From Amphibacillus marinus (lineage in GTDB: Bacteria; Bacillota; Bacilli; Bacillales; Amphibacillaceae): 64,000 nt of DNA. Shown here one piece after another: positions 7,664-17,549 of this stretch (positions are counted from its first letter, which is position 1; every line of letters begins with the position of its first letter). The stretch covers positions 115,803 to 179,802 of the forward strand of contig NZ_FODJ01000007.1 in NCBI RefSeq assembly GCF_900110345.1, in the 5' to 3' direction. The translations under genes and the position numbers were made by a program. The notes beneath the pieces are model-generated. The model searched no databases, had not been told where the DNA came from, and saw only the letters and a program-made list of their open reading frames with translations.

Positions 7664-9244
7664 TTGAAAGAAATAATTAAGCTTAACAAAAGATTTATAT
7701 TATTAAGTAGTATTGTAGTCATTTTAACTTCAATTACGGCCTTGATAACACCGCTTATTATTCAAACTCGAAATGAAAATAACCTTTCTACAAAGACATT
7801 TTTTTATATCTTTATTGCAGTGGCAGTATCTTTTTTATTACAAATCATTGCTCAAGTTTATAGGGAGAATTATGCAGCAAAATTTAATACTAATTATTTA
7901 TTTAGTCTTGTGCAAAAAATGGTTAATATGACGTATGATTCTTATGTTCAATTAGAACCAACTTATTTAATTAGCCGTATTAATAGTGCAGTTGATTCAT
8001 TGTATTTGTTCTTTATCACGAGTTTTCCTGCTGTCATTAAAGCGTTTATCATGCTCGTCTGTTCCCTTATATTGGCCTGGTTCATATCATGGAAAATCAG
8101 CTTGGTAATGTTTTTTCTAATTCCGCTAAATTACTTTGGTTTTAAGCTTATCAATAAGGAGTTAGCAATAAGAATGGATAGGATGCAAAGAAGCTCAGCA
8201 GTTGCAACAAAAGATTTAGTTGTTACCTTGTCTAATATTGATTCCGTAAAGGCAAATATGGATACTAAAGTATTAAATAATTTGTTGTCCTGCAAGGTTG
8301 AAGCTATGTACAGTAATCTGGCAAACACCAACAAATTTGCAGGAACAACAAGTGCAACAATAGGCTTTCTAAATCAAGCTGTTCAAAATTTTGTTTATCT
8401 CTGGACGAGTATTTTAATCGTAAAGGGTGAATTTCAAATTTCAAATTTAATTATTTTAAGTATTGTGTTCCCATTGTTTTTTAATGCACTTTCAGAAATT
8501 AATAAAATTAATATTGATTTCAGATCACTCCTAACTTCAAACAATTTTCTTAAAGAAAAGCTGATAGCAAACATTGAAAAAGATGGAGAACGCATTATTA
8601 ATAAAATAAAAAGTATAGAATTTAACAACCCTTCATTTGATCTTAATGGTAACCAATATAGTTTTAATATTAAAGCAACAATTGTACCAGGCAATGTTTT
8701 ATACTTAAGTGGTCCTTCTGGAAGTGGAAAATCATCGTTACTAAAGTTACTATTAAAATTCAGAGACTCAGCTGGAATTAAAGTTAATGGATATGCTATA
8801 AATGACATTCAAAATAATTCTCTTAGAAATAAAATAGCGTATTTAGCTCAAGAAACTACCATTCTATCAACGAGCATTGAGGAGAATATTGCCTATGGAA
8901 AAAAACTAACGAATAACCAAAAAGCTTTTTTAAAAAGCACAAAAATTCTTGATCCAATTCTTAAAAATAAGGAGTGGTCAACTGTTTTGGTAGAGAATGG
9001 AAGTAACTTATCTGGTGGTGAGAAACAGCGGATTGCAGTGGCAAGACTATTATTAATGGAGGCAGATTTATACATAATGGATGAGATAACAAGTAGCATT
9101 GATCAATTGTCTGCTACAGCAATTTTTGAAGCTATCTTAGCCTATAATAAGAACAAGATTATTATCTTTACTTCACATGACAAATTGAACAAAAAGTATG
9201 CTAATCGTGTAATAAGTATAGAAAGGGAAGATGAAAATGGTTGA
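7664..9244 (+). CDS. ABC exporter, fused membrane and ATPase domains
   Basis: 526 residues. An N-terminal domain of about six membrane segments (~10-290) is followed by an ATPase with Walker A GPSGSGKSS (~348), YLAQET Q-loop, LSGGEKQRIAVAR signature, Walker B LYIMDEITSSID and FTSHD switch His. The whole is short for a half-exporter (usually ~580). The start is TTG at 7664, 5 nt after GAGGGG. Codon use is visibly richer in A+T than in the neighbouring pst genes, suggesting transfer. It overlaps the helix-turn-helix gene downstream, so the pair is probably one unit. The substrate is unknown; peptide or lipid export is possible. Confidence 0.85.
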   Translation: MKEIIKLNKRFILLSSIVVILTSITALITPLIIQTRNENNLSTKTFFYIFIAVAVSFLLQIIAQVYRENYAAKFNTNYLFSLVQKMVNMTYDSYVQLEPTYLISRINSAVDSLYLFFITSFPAVIKAFIMLVCSLILAWFISWKISLVMFFLIPLNYFGFKLINKELAIRMDRMQRSSAVATKDLVVTLSNIDSVKANMDTKVLNNLLSCKVEAMYSNLANTNKFAGTTSATIGFLNQAVQNFVYLWTSILIVKGEFQISNLIILSIVFPLFFNALSEINKINIDFRSLLTSNNFLKEKLIANIEKDGERIINKIKSIEFNNPSFDLNGNQYSFNIKATIVPGNVLYLSGPSGSGKSSLLKLLLKFRDSAGIKVNGYAINDIQNNSLRNKIAYLAQETTILSTSIEENIAYGKKLTNNQKAFLKSTKILDPILKNKEWSTVLVENGSNLSGGEKQRIAVARLLLMEADLYIMDEITSSIDQLSATAIFEAILAYNKNKIIIFTSHDKLNKKYANRVISIEREDENG

Positions 9245-9683
9245 ACTGTATTCAGTAGAAGAATTAGCAAATGAATTAAACGTCACTTCGCGTACAATTA
9301 GAAACTACCTTAGAGATGGAAAATTAAAAGGAAGCAAAATTGGTGGGCAATGGCGTTTCACCAAAGAAAATCTTCACGAATTCGTGGGGCGTGATCAATT
9401 AATTGATACCAAGAATGGCCTTGCTTATCGATTTCTAGAAGAAGAAAAAATAAGTAATACTGCCCTAACCATACTAGACTTTTCATTACAATCAATAAGC
9501 AATCTTGAATTCCTAGTAGAATCAGTAACTTCTTATTACAACGATGTGTATGAAGGTGAAAAAAGAGTTTTTCAGTATCATTTATTAGCCCCCCACACTG
9601 CAAGATTTACCTTAAGTGGACCGCCCGCTTACGTTTTAGGGTTAAGTAAGGTTATTTGCCAACTTGTTGATAGAATAGAGTAA
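9237..9683 (+). CDS. helix-turn-helix (excisionase/MerR-like) protein
   Basis: 148 residues. The N-terminal ~50 residues form a winged helix-turn-helix of the excisionase/MerR type: YSVEELANELNVTSRTIRNY, then LRDGKLKGSKIGGQWRF. The remaining ~95 residues match no domain I recognise and may bind a ligand. The ATG at 9237 is 8 nt from AAGGGA; an ATG two codons upstream is too close to it. The start overlaps the end of the ABC exporter gene, so it may regulate that exporter in response to the exported compound. Confidence 0.75.
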   Translation: MVELYSVEELANELNVTSRTIRNYLRDGKLKGSKIGGQWRFTKENLHEFVGRDQLIDTKNGLAYRFLEEEKISNTALTILDFSLQSISNLEFLVESVTSYYNDVYEGEKRVFQYHLLAPHTARFTLSGPPAYVLGLSKVICQLVDRIE

Positions 9684-9766
9684 TCAATATTCTCCTCTTT
9701 AAGAATAAATAGCAGCATTACATTACAAATAAAGCACTGTAAAACGCTAACGTAATTAAAGTTTTT

Positions 9767-10657
9767 TTAACTTTCAATTAGATTAATAAAGTTATAAAAC
9801 AGGGAAATTATTTGTGAGGGTTGCTCGTGTTGTCTTGTTCCAATCGCAATTTTGTTTATTACAGTTATGTTGGGTACATAAACACGAGCAAGCATGCCCT
9901 GCTTGATAGCATCTTCAACAGCCAATGCTGAAACAAAGTTAGCGCCGTACCCGGCGATAACGGCTTGAATGACTTCATGGAGACCATTAAATTGCAAGCC
10001 AAAGTCAGGCTTTTTTACCCCGTGAGCTTGGCAGAGCGATAATAAGCGTGCACGGGTAGAGCTACCCTGCTCGCGCATGACAAACGGCTCCTGCATAAGC
10101 TCAGCTAATGCAACGGTTTGGTTGGCAAGATGATGGTTAGCAGCAACGACAAACCACAGCTCATCCTCGGTAAGAAGCTTCCAGTTAATACGAGGTGATT
10201 GATCCTCACTACTTCCCCCGAAAATAGCTAAATCGGCATCATAGCATTCGACTAATTGACCAGCTTCAGTCGAATTTGTTGTGGTTACAATTATTTCAAT
10301 ATCTGGGTATCGTTGCTTAAAGCTAGCAACCCACCTAGGTAAAATAAAGTTAGCTGGTAAATAAGTTGCTGCGATATGGAGTTTGCCCTTTCTCCCTGCC
10401 TTATGCGCTTCAACTAAGCTAATCAGTTCACGTTCGTGATTAAATAGGATAGCCGCATGACTTGCCAGCTCTATACCAAATGATGTTGGTTCTAACCCTC
10501 TGCCCTGCTTATTAAAAAGGGAAATACCTAACTCCTGTTCAAATTTTTTTAGCTGAGTAGAAACCGCGGGCTGACTAACGTGTAGCTCGGCAGCTGCTTT
10601 CGTTATACTGTCAAATTTCATAACATAATAGAAGATTCGTAAGCCATGTAAATTCAT
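9767..10657 (-). CDS. LysR family transcriptional regulator
   Basis: 296 residues. The N-terminal winged helix-turn-helix reads SITKAAAELHVSQPAVSTQLKKFE (residues ~17-40), the standard LysR start, and a periplasmic-binding-like effector domain fills residues ~90-290. The ATG at 10657 follows GGGAGGGACAA. It is divergent from the methyltransferase gene with about 115 bp between starts, the classic LysR arrangement in which the regulator controls both genes. Effector unknown. Confidence 0.88.
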   Translation of the reverse strand: MNLHGLRIFYYVMKFDSITKAAAELHVSQPAVSTQLKKFEQELGISLFNKQGRGLEPTSFGIELASHAAILFNHERELISLVEAHKAGRKGKLHIAATYLPANFILPRWVASFKQRYPDIEIIVTTTNSTEAGQLVECYDADLAIFGGSSEDQSPRINWKLLTEDELWFVVAANHHLANQTVALAELMQEPFVMREQGSSTRARLLSLCQAHGVKKPDFGLQFNGLHEVIQAVIAGYGANFVSALAVEDAIKQGMLARVYVPNITVINKIAIGTRQHEQPSQIISLFYNFINLIES

Positions 10658-10774
10658 TTGTCCCTCCCTAAACTTAACTTAAATTTATGTTTTTATAAAA
10701 TATATGTATTTTATTTATGTGTAATTGTAGTATACAGTTTAGTTATAGGTAAAACAATTCTAAGGAGTGTGTTA

Positions 10775-11554
10775 ATGATGACAAAAGCTAATTTTCCTCA
10801 ATATGATTATAATTTTCATGGTGCAGGCTATCATAAGCAAAGGCAGACTGATCCAAGAATTGCTGACTATGTCTTTGCTGAACTTAGCGAAATGGATACA
10901 GTATTAAACGTTGGAGCAGGAGCTGGTTCGTATGAGCCTGATAACGCGTATGTTGTCGCTGTTGAACCTTCCCAAACCATGCGCCTTGAGCGGAGTATGT
11001 CTGGTAAATTTCCAGCTGTAAATGCTGTAGCTGAGCAGCTACCATTTGATGATCAATCCTTTGATGCGGTTATGGCAATGGTGACTGTTCATCATTGGCA
11101 TGATATTAATAAAGGGCTAGCAGAGTTAAAGCGTGTCACCAAGCATAAGGTAGTCATGCTAACCTTCGATCCAGCTAAGCTAGATCGACATTGGAATGTT
11201 GATTACTTTAAAGACGTAGTTGCAGCTGAAGTACAGCGGTATCCAAGTATAGCGGATTTGGTTGAGAAATTAGCAGGTAATGCTACTGTCATACCAGTGC
11301 CTGTTCCCTTTGATTGTGTTGATGGCTTTCAGGATGCCTTTTATGGCAAGCCAGAGGCGTTTCTAAAACCTGAAGTACGAGCTGCGCAATCTGCGTGGGG
11401 CTTTGTTGACAAAGACACAGAGCTAGCCTACGTAAAAAGATTGAAACATGATCTTAATTCAGGTGAATGGGATCGAAAATACGGACACTTTCGTAAAATG
11501 ACAAGCTTTCAGGGGGGCTTGAGTCTGATTGTTGTCAACTATAGCAAAAAATAA
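10775..11554 (+). CDS. class I SAM-dependent methyltransferase
   Basis: 259 residues. Motif I is VLNVGAGAGSYE (~38-49), the acidic ribose-binding strand is VVAVEPSQTM (~55-64), and SFDAVMAMVTVHHWHD (~89-104) is the Methyltransf_11 post-motif region. The ATG at 10775 is chosen because AAGGAG lies 7 nt upstream; an open extension reaches back to the LysR start but has no ribosome site. It is divergent from the LysR gene and may be its target. The substrate is unknown. Confidence 0.85.
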   Translation: MMTKANFPQYDYNFHGAGYHKQRQTDPRIADYVFAELSEMDTVLNVGAGAGSYEPDNAYVVAVEPSQTMRLERSMSGKFPAVNAVAEQLPFDDQSFDAVMAMVTVHHWHDINKGLAELKRVTKHKVVMLTFDPAKLDRHWNVDYFKDVVAAEVQRYPSIADLVEKLAGNATVIPVPVPFDCVDGFQDAFYGKPEAFLKPEVRAAQSAWGFVDKDTELAYVKRLKHDLNSGEWDRKYGHFRKMTSFQGGLSLIVVNYSKK

Positions 11555-11675
11555 ATATAGGTTACTACAAAGGATTTAGATCAATTAAATAACCTACCTG
11601 TCTCTGTAATATTTAGTGGCTAAATAAGGTAATTAATGGTACGATAAGTATTACAATAAGTGATGGAGGTATCAT

Positions 11676-12368
11676 ATGGTTTCCCAAATTGAATGTGTTG
11701 ATCTCACAAAGTCATATCAGGGTGACGGAGTTGAAACGACAGCTGTTCATAAGCTTAATCTCTGCTTTAAAAAAGAAGAGTTTACTGCTGTAATCGGTCC
11801 ATCTGGATCAGGCAAGTCAACGTTGCTAAGCATGCTTGGAACGCTAGATCGACCGACTAGCGGTCACCTTCTTTATGATGGCAAGGCGATAGGAACAAAA
11901 GGTAACCGACTTGTGGCGGACTTTCGCTTTGAGCAAGTTGGCTTTGTCTTTCAGCAGTTTCACCTTTTGCCGACCTTGAGTGTGCTAGAAAATGTGTTAA
12001 CACCGTTATTTGGAAGAAAGGTGTCCTATGATAGGCAAACCCGAGCAAAGGAAGTGCTTAATTATGTAGGTTTGTCAGATAAGTTGACTGCATTACCTTC
12101 TCAATTATCTGGTGGTCAGCAGCAACGAGTCGCCATTGCACGTGCGGTCATTCATAAGCCAAGCTGGTTACTAGCAGATGAGCCGACTGGTAACTTAGAT
12201 AGTGAAGCGGGCGAGCGAATTTTCAGTCTACTGAGACACTTACACAAAGAGGATGGCTGTGGTGTTGTTTTTGTTACCCATGAATCTCAATTAGCAGAAC
12301 GAGCAGGACGAATTATCTCCATGCAGGATGGCTGTGTGATCAGTGACCGAGTGGGTAAACTGAAATGA
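11676..12368 (+). CDS. ABC transporter ATPase, LolD/MacB type
   Basis: 230 residues. Walker A is GPSGSGKST (~41-49), the signature [13 protein letters not shown] (~144), Walker B WLLADEPTGNLD (~163-174), then the switch His in FVTHES. The DEPTGNLD form is typical of ATPases that work with FtsX-like permeases by mechanotransmission. GGAGGTATCAT precedes the ATG. The permease gene starts inside its stop codon (ATGA), so the two are translationally coupled. Confidence 0.92.
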   Translation: MVSQIECVDLTKSYQGDGVETTAVHKLNLCFKKEEFTAVIGPSGSGKSTLLSMLGTLDRPTSGHLLYDGKAIGTKGNRLVADFRFEQVGFVFQQFHLLPTLSVLENVLTPLFGRKVSYDRQTRAKEVLNYVGLSDKLTALPSQLSGGQQQRVAIARAVIHKPSWLLADEPTGNLDSEAGERIFSLLRHLHKEDGCGVVFVTHESQLAERAGRIISMQDGCVISDRVGKLK

Positions 12369-15049
12369 TCCGTTTTATTTGGCAAAACTGGAAGCGTAAA
12401 AAAGAACGGCTCTTTTTACTACTGTTCGGTGTCTTGGTTATTGCAGCGGGATTGTCCTATTTAGTCGGATTATCTGATCAAAATCAAGTGACAATTACCG
12501 AAGAACTTCAGCAACGCTGGCAGTCCTCCTATCATATTGTAGTCCGACCGGTAGCTAGTAGAAGCGAAACGGAACGGGATCAGCTCCTCGATACCAATTT
12601 TTTAAGTGGTATTTCTGGTGGAATTTCATTCGCTCAGTATGAGCAGATTAACAGGATATCAGGAGTTGAAATTGCCGCACCCATTGCGTTTCTTGGACAT
12701 GTCCATTTTTTCTTAAAACTGGATGATCCGGATTTACCTGAACAAGGCCTCTATCGTTTCACGCGCAAAAACATAATGGGTGATGGCATTAACCAGTTAA
12801 CGGACACCTTTACAGCTTATCAATCCGTTAATCAACATCCAGGAGATCCGAGCATTTTTTCACCCTATTATGCTCCATTTGGTGAAGGGACAAACCCAAT
12901 CATGCAGTCACAGTTGATGGCTGCAATTGATCCGGTGCAGGAAGCCGAACTGGTTGGCCTTGATCAGGCTATTCTAGCTGTTGGTGATAGTCACTATTTC
13001 GATCTAGCTGATGATGTAAGTCCCCTTACTGAAGAGACAATCTATGAATTGCCGGTTTTAATAAGTAATCATTCCTATACCAATTCTGAGCTTATTTATA
13101 CCTATGAAAAGCTTGATGTCCCGATTGATAACGATGAGAGTCCGTCCCAAATTTATCAGCAACTCGAAGCGTTAGGTGGGGAAGCTTACTTAGATGAGCT
13201 AGTCGGTGAACGAGTTGAACAATTTCATTATAGTGATGATCAGTTGTTCACCTACTTTGCCAATAGCATTTCAGGTTATCACTTAGAGACAGGTGAGCGC
13301 TACAATGAAAATTTATTAGTTCAGGATTACTTTAATTTAGTAACGCAAGTAGCACCGTTAGCTTATCAGCAAGAACAAAGCCCGTACCCAGAGCAGTGGC
13401 CACATGCCTATCAGCTACAAACAGTTAATATTGACGTTGCAATTAGTGATCAGGAAAGCTTCACTGGCTATCGTGATGAAGTAAGTTATGAGCAATCGTT
13501 ACCTTTTATTGAGCCGCAGTGGATTGGCTTCTATGATCCAGGGCTGTTGGCAATCACACAGGACCCATCTACAGAGCTTCCAATGGAAACGTATCGCCCA
13601 ATTAGAGCGGAGCTTGTACTGGATCCAGAATTGCAGCCCATTAATCCACCCCGTCTGTTAGAGCCAATTGGAGCAGGCCAAAGCTTTCTGACCAGTCCAC
13701 CAACTATGCTGACAACGCTTGAATATGCGGAACAACTTCTTGGCGATGAAATCATTTCTGCCATTAGAATTAAAGTTGAGGGTGTTGATGATTTAGTAGA
13801 GCAGAGTCAGATGAAATTGGAGCAAATTGCTAACCAAATTGAACAAGAGACGGGCTTGATTACCGATATTATGCTGGGTTCTTCACCCCAACAAACACTG
13901 GTATATGTGCCTGAATCAGACACCGATGCAACGGAAGGATGGTTTCAGCAGCCGTGGATCAAGCTTGGTGCTGCTATGACCATATTTCGTGAAGCAACGC
14001 TCGGCTATAAGACTATTCTGATTATGGTTATTGCTGTAGCCGTCATGTACGTTTGGGCATCTGGATTAATTAGTCTTCAAGCACGAAAGAAGGAACTAGC
14101 GATCCTTTTAGCCGTCGGATGGCGTCCAAGTCAGCTCGGTAAGCTTTTACTGACTGAATCCGCTATGCTAGGAGGGCTAACTGCACTTGTTTCTTGGCTA
14201 ATTCTCGGTTTTAGCTATTGGAGTGAAGGGGTTAACTTTTCCTCAGTTCGGTTTGTGTTAACAGGTGTAATCGGTGCGGTTATTTATCTACTGGGTTCAA
14301 TTTTACCGATTACCTTAGCTATGAGGCTTTCACCAGCACAGACAATGCAACGAGGGGAAGTCGTCACAGCTAGCAAAATGCTTTTCCCGACAAAGGGTAT
14401 CGTGACAATGGCGACTAATTATTTTTTTCGAAAATGGAAACGGTACATTTTGTCGGTTCTGACGATTGCTTTACCGTCAAGTTTGTTAGCAGTATTTTTA
14501 TCAATTACATTACGACTTCAAGGGGTCATGTATACGACCATCCTTGGCGAATACATTGCAGTTGAGGTGGGGCAAGTTCAATATATAGCAAGTATAGCTG
14601 CCCTTATTATCGCATTACTAACAAGCGTTGAAATGATGTGGCAAAATGTGAGTGAACGTCAGCCAGAGCTGGCCCTATTAAAAGCACTTGGCTGGCGGAA
14701 TAATCAGGTGCGCTTCCTTATTTGGTTGGAAGGCTTCTTAACTGGCTTTTTTGCTAGTCTCATTGCCATTATGCTTTCATTATCCATTAGTGCATGGCTT
14801 GAACAGGCATGGACAAGTGCCCAATTGAGCGACTTGCTATGGGCTGGACTAATCCCACTTGCAGTTGGATTAATTGGCGCAGTTATTCCCGCCGAGAGAG
14901 CGATTCATGTCACACCGATTAATGGTTTGCGGTCAGGCTATACGAACCGAGCAATACTAGAGAGATGGTTGAAGTGGCTATTTATTTTACTGGCGTTAGG
15001 TTTAGTGATTATGCTGGCTTATCTCATTTACTTGTTGTTTGGTAGATGA
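12365..15049 (+). CDS. FtsX-like ABC permease with large ectodomain
   Basis: 894 residues. One membrane segment near the N-terminus (~15-36) precedes an extracytoplasmic region of ~500 residues rich in Gln, Tyr, Asp and Glu. Two FtsX-like four-helix units follow (~555-690 and ~695-890), each with an ALGW/AVGW-R-cytoplasmic loop (AVGWRPSQLGKLL and ALGWRNNQVRFLI). The layout suggests a mechanotransmission complex acting on something at the cell surface: lipoprotein release, peptide defence or hydrolase activation. It is coupled to the ATPase gene by a 4-nt overlap and ends at a terminator. Confidence 0.88.
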   Translation: MIRFIWQNWKRKKERLFLLLFGVLVIAAGLSYLVGLSDQNQVTITEELQQRWQSSYHIVVRPVASRSETERDQLLDTNFLSGISGGISFAQYEQINRISGVEIAAPIAFLGHVHFFLKLDDPDLPEQGLYRFTRKNIMGDGINQLTDTFTAYQSVNQHPGDPSIFSPYYAPFGEGTNPIMQSQLMAAIDPVQEAELVGLDQAILAVGDSHYFDLADDVSPLTEETIYELPVLISNHSYTNSELIYTYEKLDVPIDNDESPSQIYQQLEALGGEAYLDELVGERVEQFHYSDDQLFTYFANSISGYHLETGERYNENLLVQDYFNLVTQVAPLAYQQEQSPYPEQWPHAYQLQTVNIDVAISDQESFTGYRDEVSYEQSLPFIEPQWIGFYDPGLLAITQDPSTELPMETYRPIRAELVLDPELQPINPPRLLEPIGAGQSFLTSPPTMLTTLEYAEQLLGDEIISAIRIKVEGVDDLVEQSQMKLEQIANQIEQETGLITDIMLGSSPQQTLVYVPESDTDATEGWFQQPWIKLGAAMTIFREATLGYKTILIMVIAVAVMYVWASGLISLQARKKELAILLAVGWRPSQLGKLLLTESAMLGGLTALVSWLILGFSYWSEGVNFSSVRFVLTGVIGAVIYLLGSILPITLAMRLSPAQTMQRGEVVTASKMLFPTKGIVTMATNYFFRKWKRYILSVLTIALPSSLLAVFLSITLRLQGVMYTTILGEYIAVEVGQVQYIASIAALIIALLTSVEMMWQNVSERQPELALLKALGWRNNQVRFLIWLEGFLTGFFASLIAIMLSLSISAWLEQAWTSAQLSDLLWAGLIPLAVGLIGAVIPAERAIHVTPINGLRSGYTNRAILERWLKWLFILLALGLVIMLAYLIYLLFGR

Positions 15050-15083
15050 TATCACTGAGTTTTTAATTGAATACGTCATATCG

Positions 15084-15112
15084 CCTCCAAATGCTATCTT
15101 GGAGGTTTTTTT
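15084..15112 (+). terminator. rho-independent terminator
   Basis: CCTCCAA (15084-15090) pairs with TTGGAGG (15099-15105), followed by seven T. It closes the LolD/FtsX-type operon. Confidence 0.88.
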
Positions 15113-15351
15113 AAAGTATTAGCGTGCAAATAACGTTCTAATCGTTAATCTGAAAATTTTTTCAAGTAAAATAAAAAAAGTAAAACTATTTTCTGCTGTT
15201 TGTCGAATATATAGGTGTGAGTATCATTAAATAATCCAATAAATATAACGATAATTATGTTAATATTTTTCATTTTAACAAGGACACTTGAAGAATATCG
15301 GTTATTAATGTGGCTATAAGTAATGGAATTATAATAAAAGAGTGGTGAGCT

Positions 15352-15909
15352 ATGGAGCATGAAGCAAAGCTAATAAAACAGATTAAGAAAACGGGGAATA
15401 AAGCTGCTGCAAATGAGCTCGTGTCAAGACACTACTACGAGATTTATCGGTATGTATACAAGCAAACGCGTGAACAAGAACAGTCACTAGATTTGACCCA
15501 GGAAATTTTCATTAAGATGCTACAAGGTATTTACCAGTTTGATCGGAAGAAGGCAGCCTTCCGTACGTGGTTATACAAGATTGCTACCTATACAATTGTA
15601 GATTACTTCCGTTCAAAGGTTTATCGGATGCAGAAAGCTACCGTCGCTATTCATGAGCTCGAACTTGCTCAAACAGATGATGTAACGTTAACCATACTTT
15701 ATAACGAAAGGGTCGATGCGGTGATGAATGAGGTCAATTCGCTGGAAAGCTCGCTTCAGCAAATTCTGCGGTTAAAGCTGTTTGCTGAGTATACATTTAA
15801 AGAAGTCAGTCTTGCCTTACACATTACAGAGTCTTCTGTTAAGACTAAATACTATCGCGGCTTAGCTATTATTAAACATGCCCTAAAGGAGGTGGCTAGC
15901 AATGAATAA
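15352..15909 (+). CDS. ECF-type RNA polymerase sigma factor
   Basis: 185 residues. Region 2 includes SLDLTQEIFIKML and FRTWLYKIATYTIVDYFRS (~45-90), which binds the -10 element; region 4 has LRLKLFAEYTFKEVSLALHI and a recognition helix TESSVKTKYYRG (~140-176). It heads a five-gene cluster with overlapping reading frames through to an ABC-2 transporter, similar in plan to the sigY-yxl operon of B. subtilis. ECF sigma factors usually activate their own operon; no confident own-type promoter was picked out upstream. Confidence 0.88.
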   Translation: MEHEAKLIKQIKKTGNKAAANELVSRHYYEIYRYVYKQTREQEQSLDLTQEIFIKMLQGIYQFDRKKAAFRTWLYKIATYTIVDYFRSKVYRMQKATVAIHELELAQTDDVTLTILYNERVDAVMNEVNSLESSLQQILRLKLFAEYTFKEVSLALHITESSVKTKYYRGLAIIKHALKEVASNE

Positions 15910-16669
15910 GGGTGATGAGCTTCTACCTGATCTAAACAGGGTTAAATGTGAAATTAATCAAATTGTAAGCAAAGGGGTGCGCAGGCCGGAACCTTTTTTT
16001 AAGCTTTTGTACAAGCTGTACAAACAGATAGGGCTCCGGTTTGTATTCAGAGATGCAAGGGCAGTAAGTATAGCTGTACTGATGGTCACTTCGCTAATGG
16101 TTTTTTTAATCATAACTCAGCAAGAACAGATAAACTTTGCACAAAACCCTTATGGAATAATTATGATTAGTTCACCAATTTTGTATGGTGTACTGTCATT
16201 ACTCCCTTTCCTATCAAGTGAGTTTCTGAGCACAGTAGAGGTGGAGATGGCCTGTAAGTACACGCTTGAGCAATTAGCGGTATTCCGGATGCTGTTGTTT
16301 AGTATTTGTTGCTTTCTGTTAAATACATTGTGGGTGCTGTTAATGCTGGTTAAATTTTCATCGTTCCATTTTGTGCAAGCACTGATGGTATCGACGACCT
16401 CACTACTACTATTTGCACTATTATTCTTGTATGCTTTAACGTGGCTTAGATCAGTTTTTTCGCGCTTACTATTTTTTATCGGTTGGATTAGTATAAATGC
16501 GGTACCTATCCTGATCGATTCAAGTCTTTATCAACGTCTGTTAATAACGATCCCGTGGGGGGTCTACCTCATCATTATTTCTGTAACGTTTCTTTTATAT
16601 TTAAAAAAAATAAAATTAGTCTTTATACAAGACAGGAGTAGGGGGGCTATTATCTATGTTAACAATTAA
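15902..16669 (+). CDS. membrane protein, possible anti-sigma factor
   Basis: 255 residues. A cytoplasmic N-terminal stretch of ~55 residues is followed by about six membrane helices. The AAAGGAGGTGGCTAG site sits inside the end of the sigma gene, and the coding regions overlap by 8 nt. In ECF operons the next gene is often a membrane-bound anti-sigma factor, so that role is suggested by position and topology, not by a recognisable domain. It overlaps the ABC ATPase gene by 14 nt. Confidence 0.6.
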   Translation: MNKGDELLPDLNRVKCEINQIVSKGVRRPEPFFKLLYKLYKQIGLRFVFRDARAVSIAVLMVTSLMVFLIITQQEQINFAQNPYGIIMISSPILYGVLSLLPFLSSEFLSTVEVEMACKYTLEQLAVFRMLLFSICCFLLNTLWVLLMLVKFSSFHFVQALMVSTTSLLLFALLFLYALTWLRSVFSRLLFFIGWISINAVPILIDSSLYQRLLITIPWGVYLIIISVTFLLYLKKIKLVFIQDRSRGAIIYVNN

Positions 16670-17549
16670 CGATGTTAGTAAGAAATATGGAAGTCACACT
16701 GTACTTAACGAAATTGATCTTGAATTTACGCACGGGGTATACGGTTTGTTAGCGCCGAATGGCGCAGGGAAAACAACTTTAATTAAAATGCTGACTACGT
16801 TGCTTTATCCTAGTTCGGGAGCAATTTTATATAAAGGTCAGGATATATATAGTATGGGCGAGCATTATCGTGATGTCATCGGCTATCTTCCACAGCAATT
16901 CGGATTTTATAAGAATAATAGCCCGTATCAATATCTCCACTATTTAGCAGCCTTAAAAGGCTTAAAGAAGAAGGAAATGGATCAAAAGATACCTGAGCTC
17001 CTTAAGCTCGTTGCCTTAGAAGATGTCATGAAAAAGAAGATGCGCACGTTCTCGGGTGGAATGATCCAACGTGTAGGCATTGCGCAGGCAATGTTAAATG
17101 ACCCGCAACTATTAATATTAGATGAGCCAACAGCTGGGCTTGATCCGAAAGAGCGGGTTCGATTTAGAAACTTACTATCTGAGCTAGCTCGCAATCGAAC
17201 AGTTATTCTGTCGACCCATATTGTATCGGATGTTGAATCAATTGCGAATGAAATTATTATGATTAAGAATGGTGAAATCCGCTATAAAGATAGTATTGCT
17301 AATATTTGTAGTGAGCTTGAAGGAAAAGTCTTTGAAACAGAAGTAGCTTTTCCGGATGTTGATCAGTTTCGGCAACACTATTTATCATTATCAGAACGAC
17401 AAGATAATGGTGCAATGGTTATTCGTTTTATCGCAGAGAAGAATGCTGATTTAAATTGGTTGCAAGTAAGGCCAACATTGGAGGATGCCTTTCTTTATCA
17501 ATATCAAGACGTAGGTAGCGGACACTATTATGCAGATCGTTCGGTATGA
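16656..17549 (+). CDS. ABC-2 type transporter ATPase
   Basis: 297 residues. Walker A is APNGAGKTT (~36-44), the Q-loop is YLPQQFGFY, the signature FSGGMIQRVGIAQ (~131) and Walker B LLILDEPTAGLD (~150-161). The C-terminal ~80 residues are the extension common in BcrA/YxlF-like ATPases. It works with the two membrane proteins downstream, overlapping the first by 20 nt. The substrate is unknown; antibiotic or peptide resistance is a common role of such sigma-linked systems. Confidence 0.9.
   Translation: MLTINDVSKKYGSHTVLNEIDLEFTHGVYGLLAPNGAGKTTLIKMLTTLLYPSSGAILYKGQDIYSMGEHYRDVIGYLPQQFGFYKNNSPYQYLHYLAALKGLKKKEMDQKIPELLKLVALEDVMKKKMRTFSGGMIQRVGIAQAMLNDPQLLILDEPTAGLDPKERVRFRNLLSELARNRTVILSTHIVSDVESIANEIIMIKNGEIRYKDSIANICSELEGKVFETEVAFPDVDQFRQHYLSLSERQDNGAMVIRFIAEKNADLNWLQVRPTLEDAFLYQYQDVGSGHYYADRSV

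Noticed and set aside
7664..9683. Idea that the exporter-HTH pair is a phosphate-linked system
   Set aside because: A strong terminator separates it from pstB, no Pho box precedes it, and its base composition differs from the pst genes.
10658..10774. N-terminal extension of the methyltransferase with a hydrophobic segment
   Set aside because: It occupies the divergent promoter region and has no ribosome site; AAGGAG supports ATG 10775.
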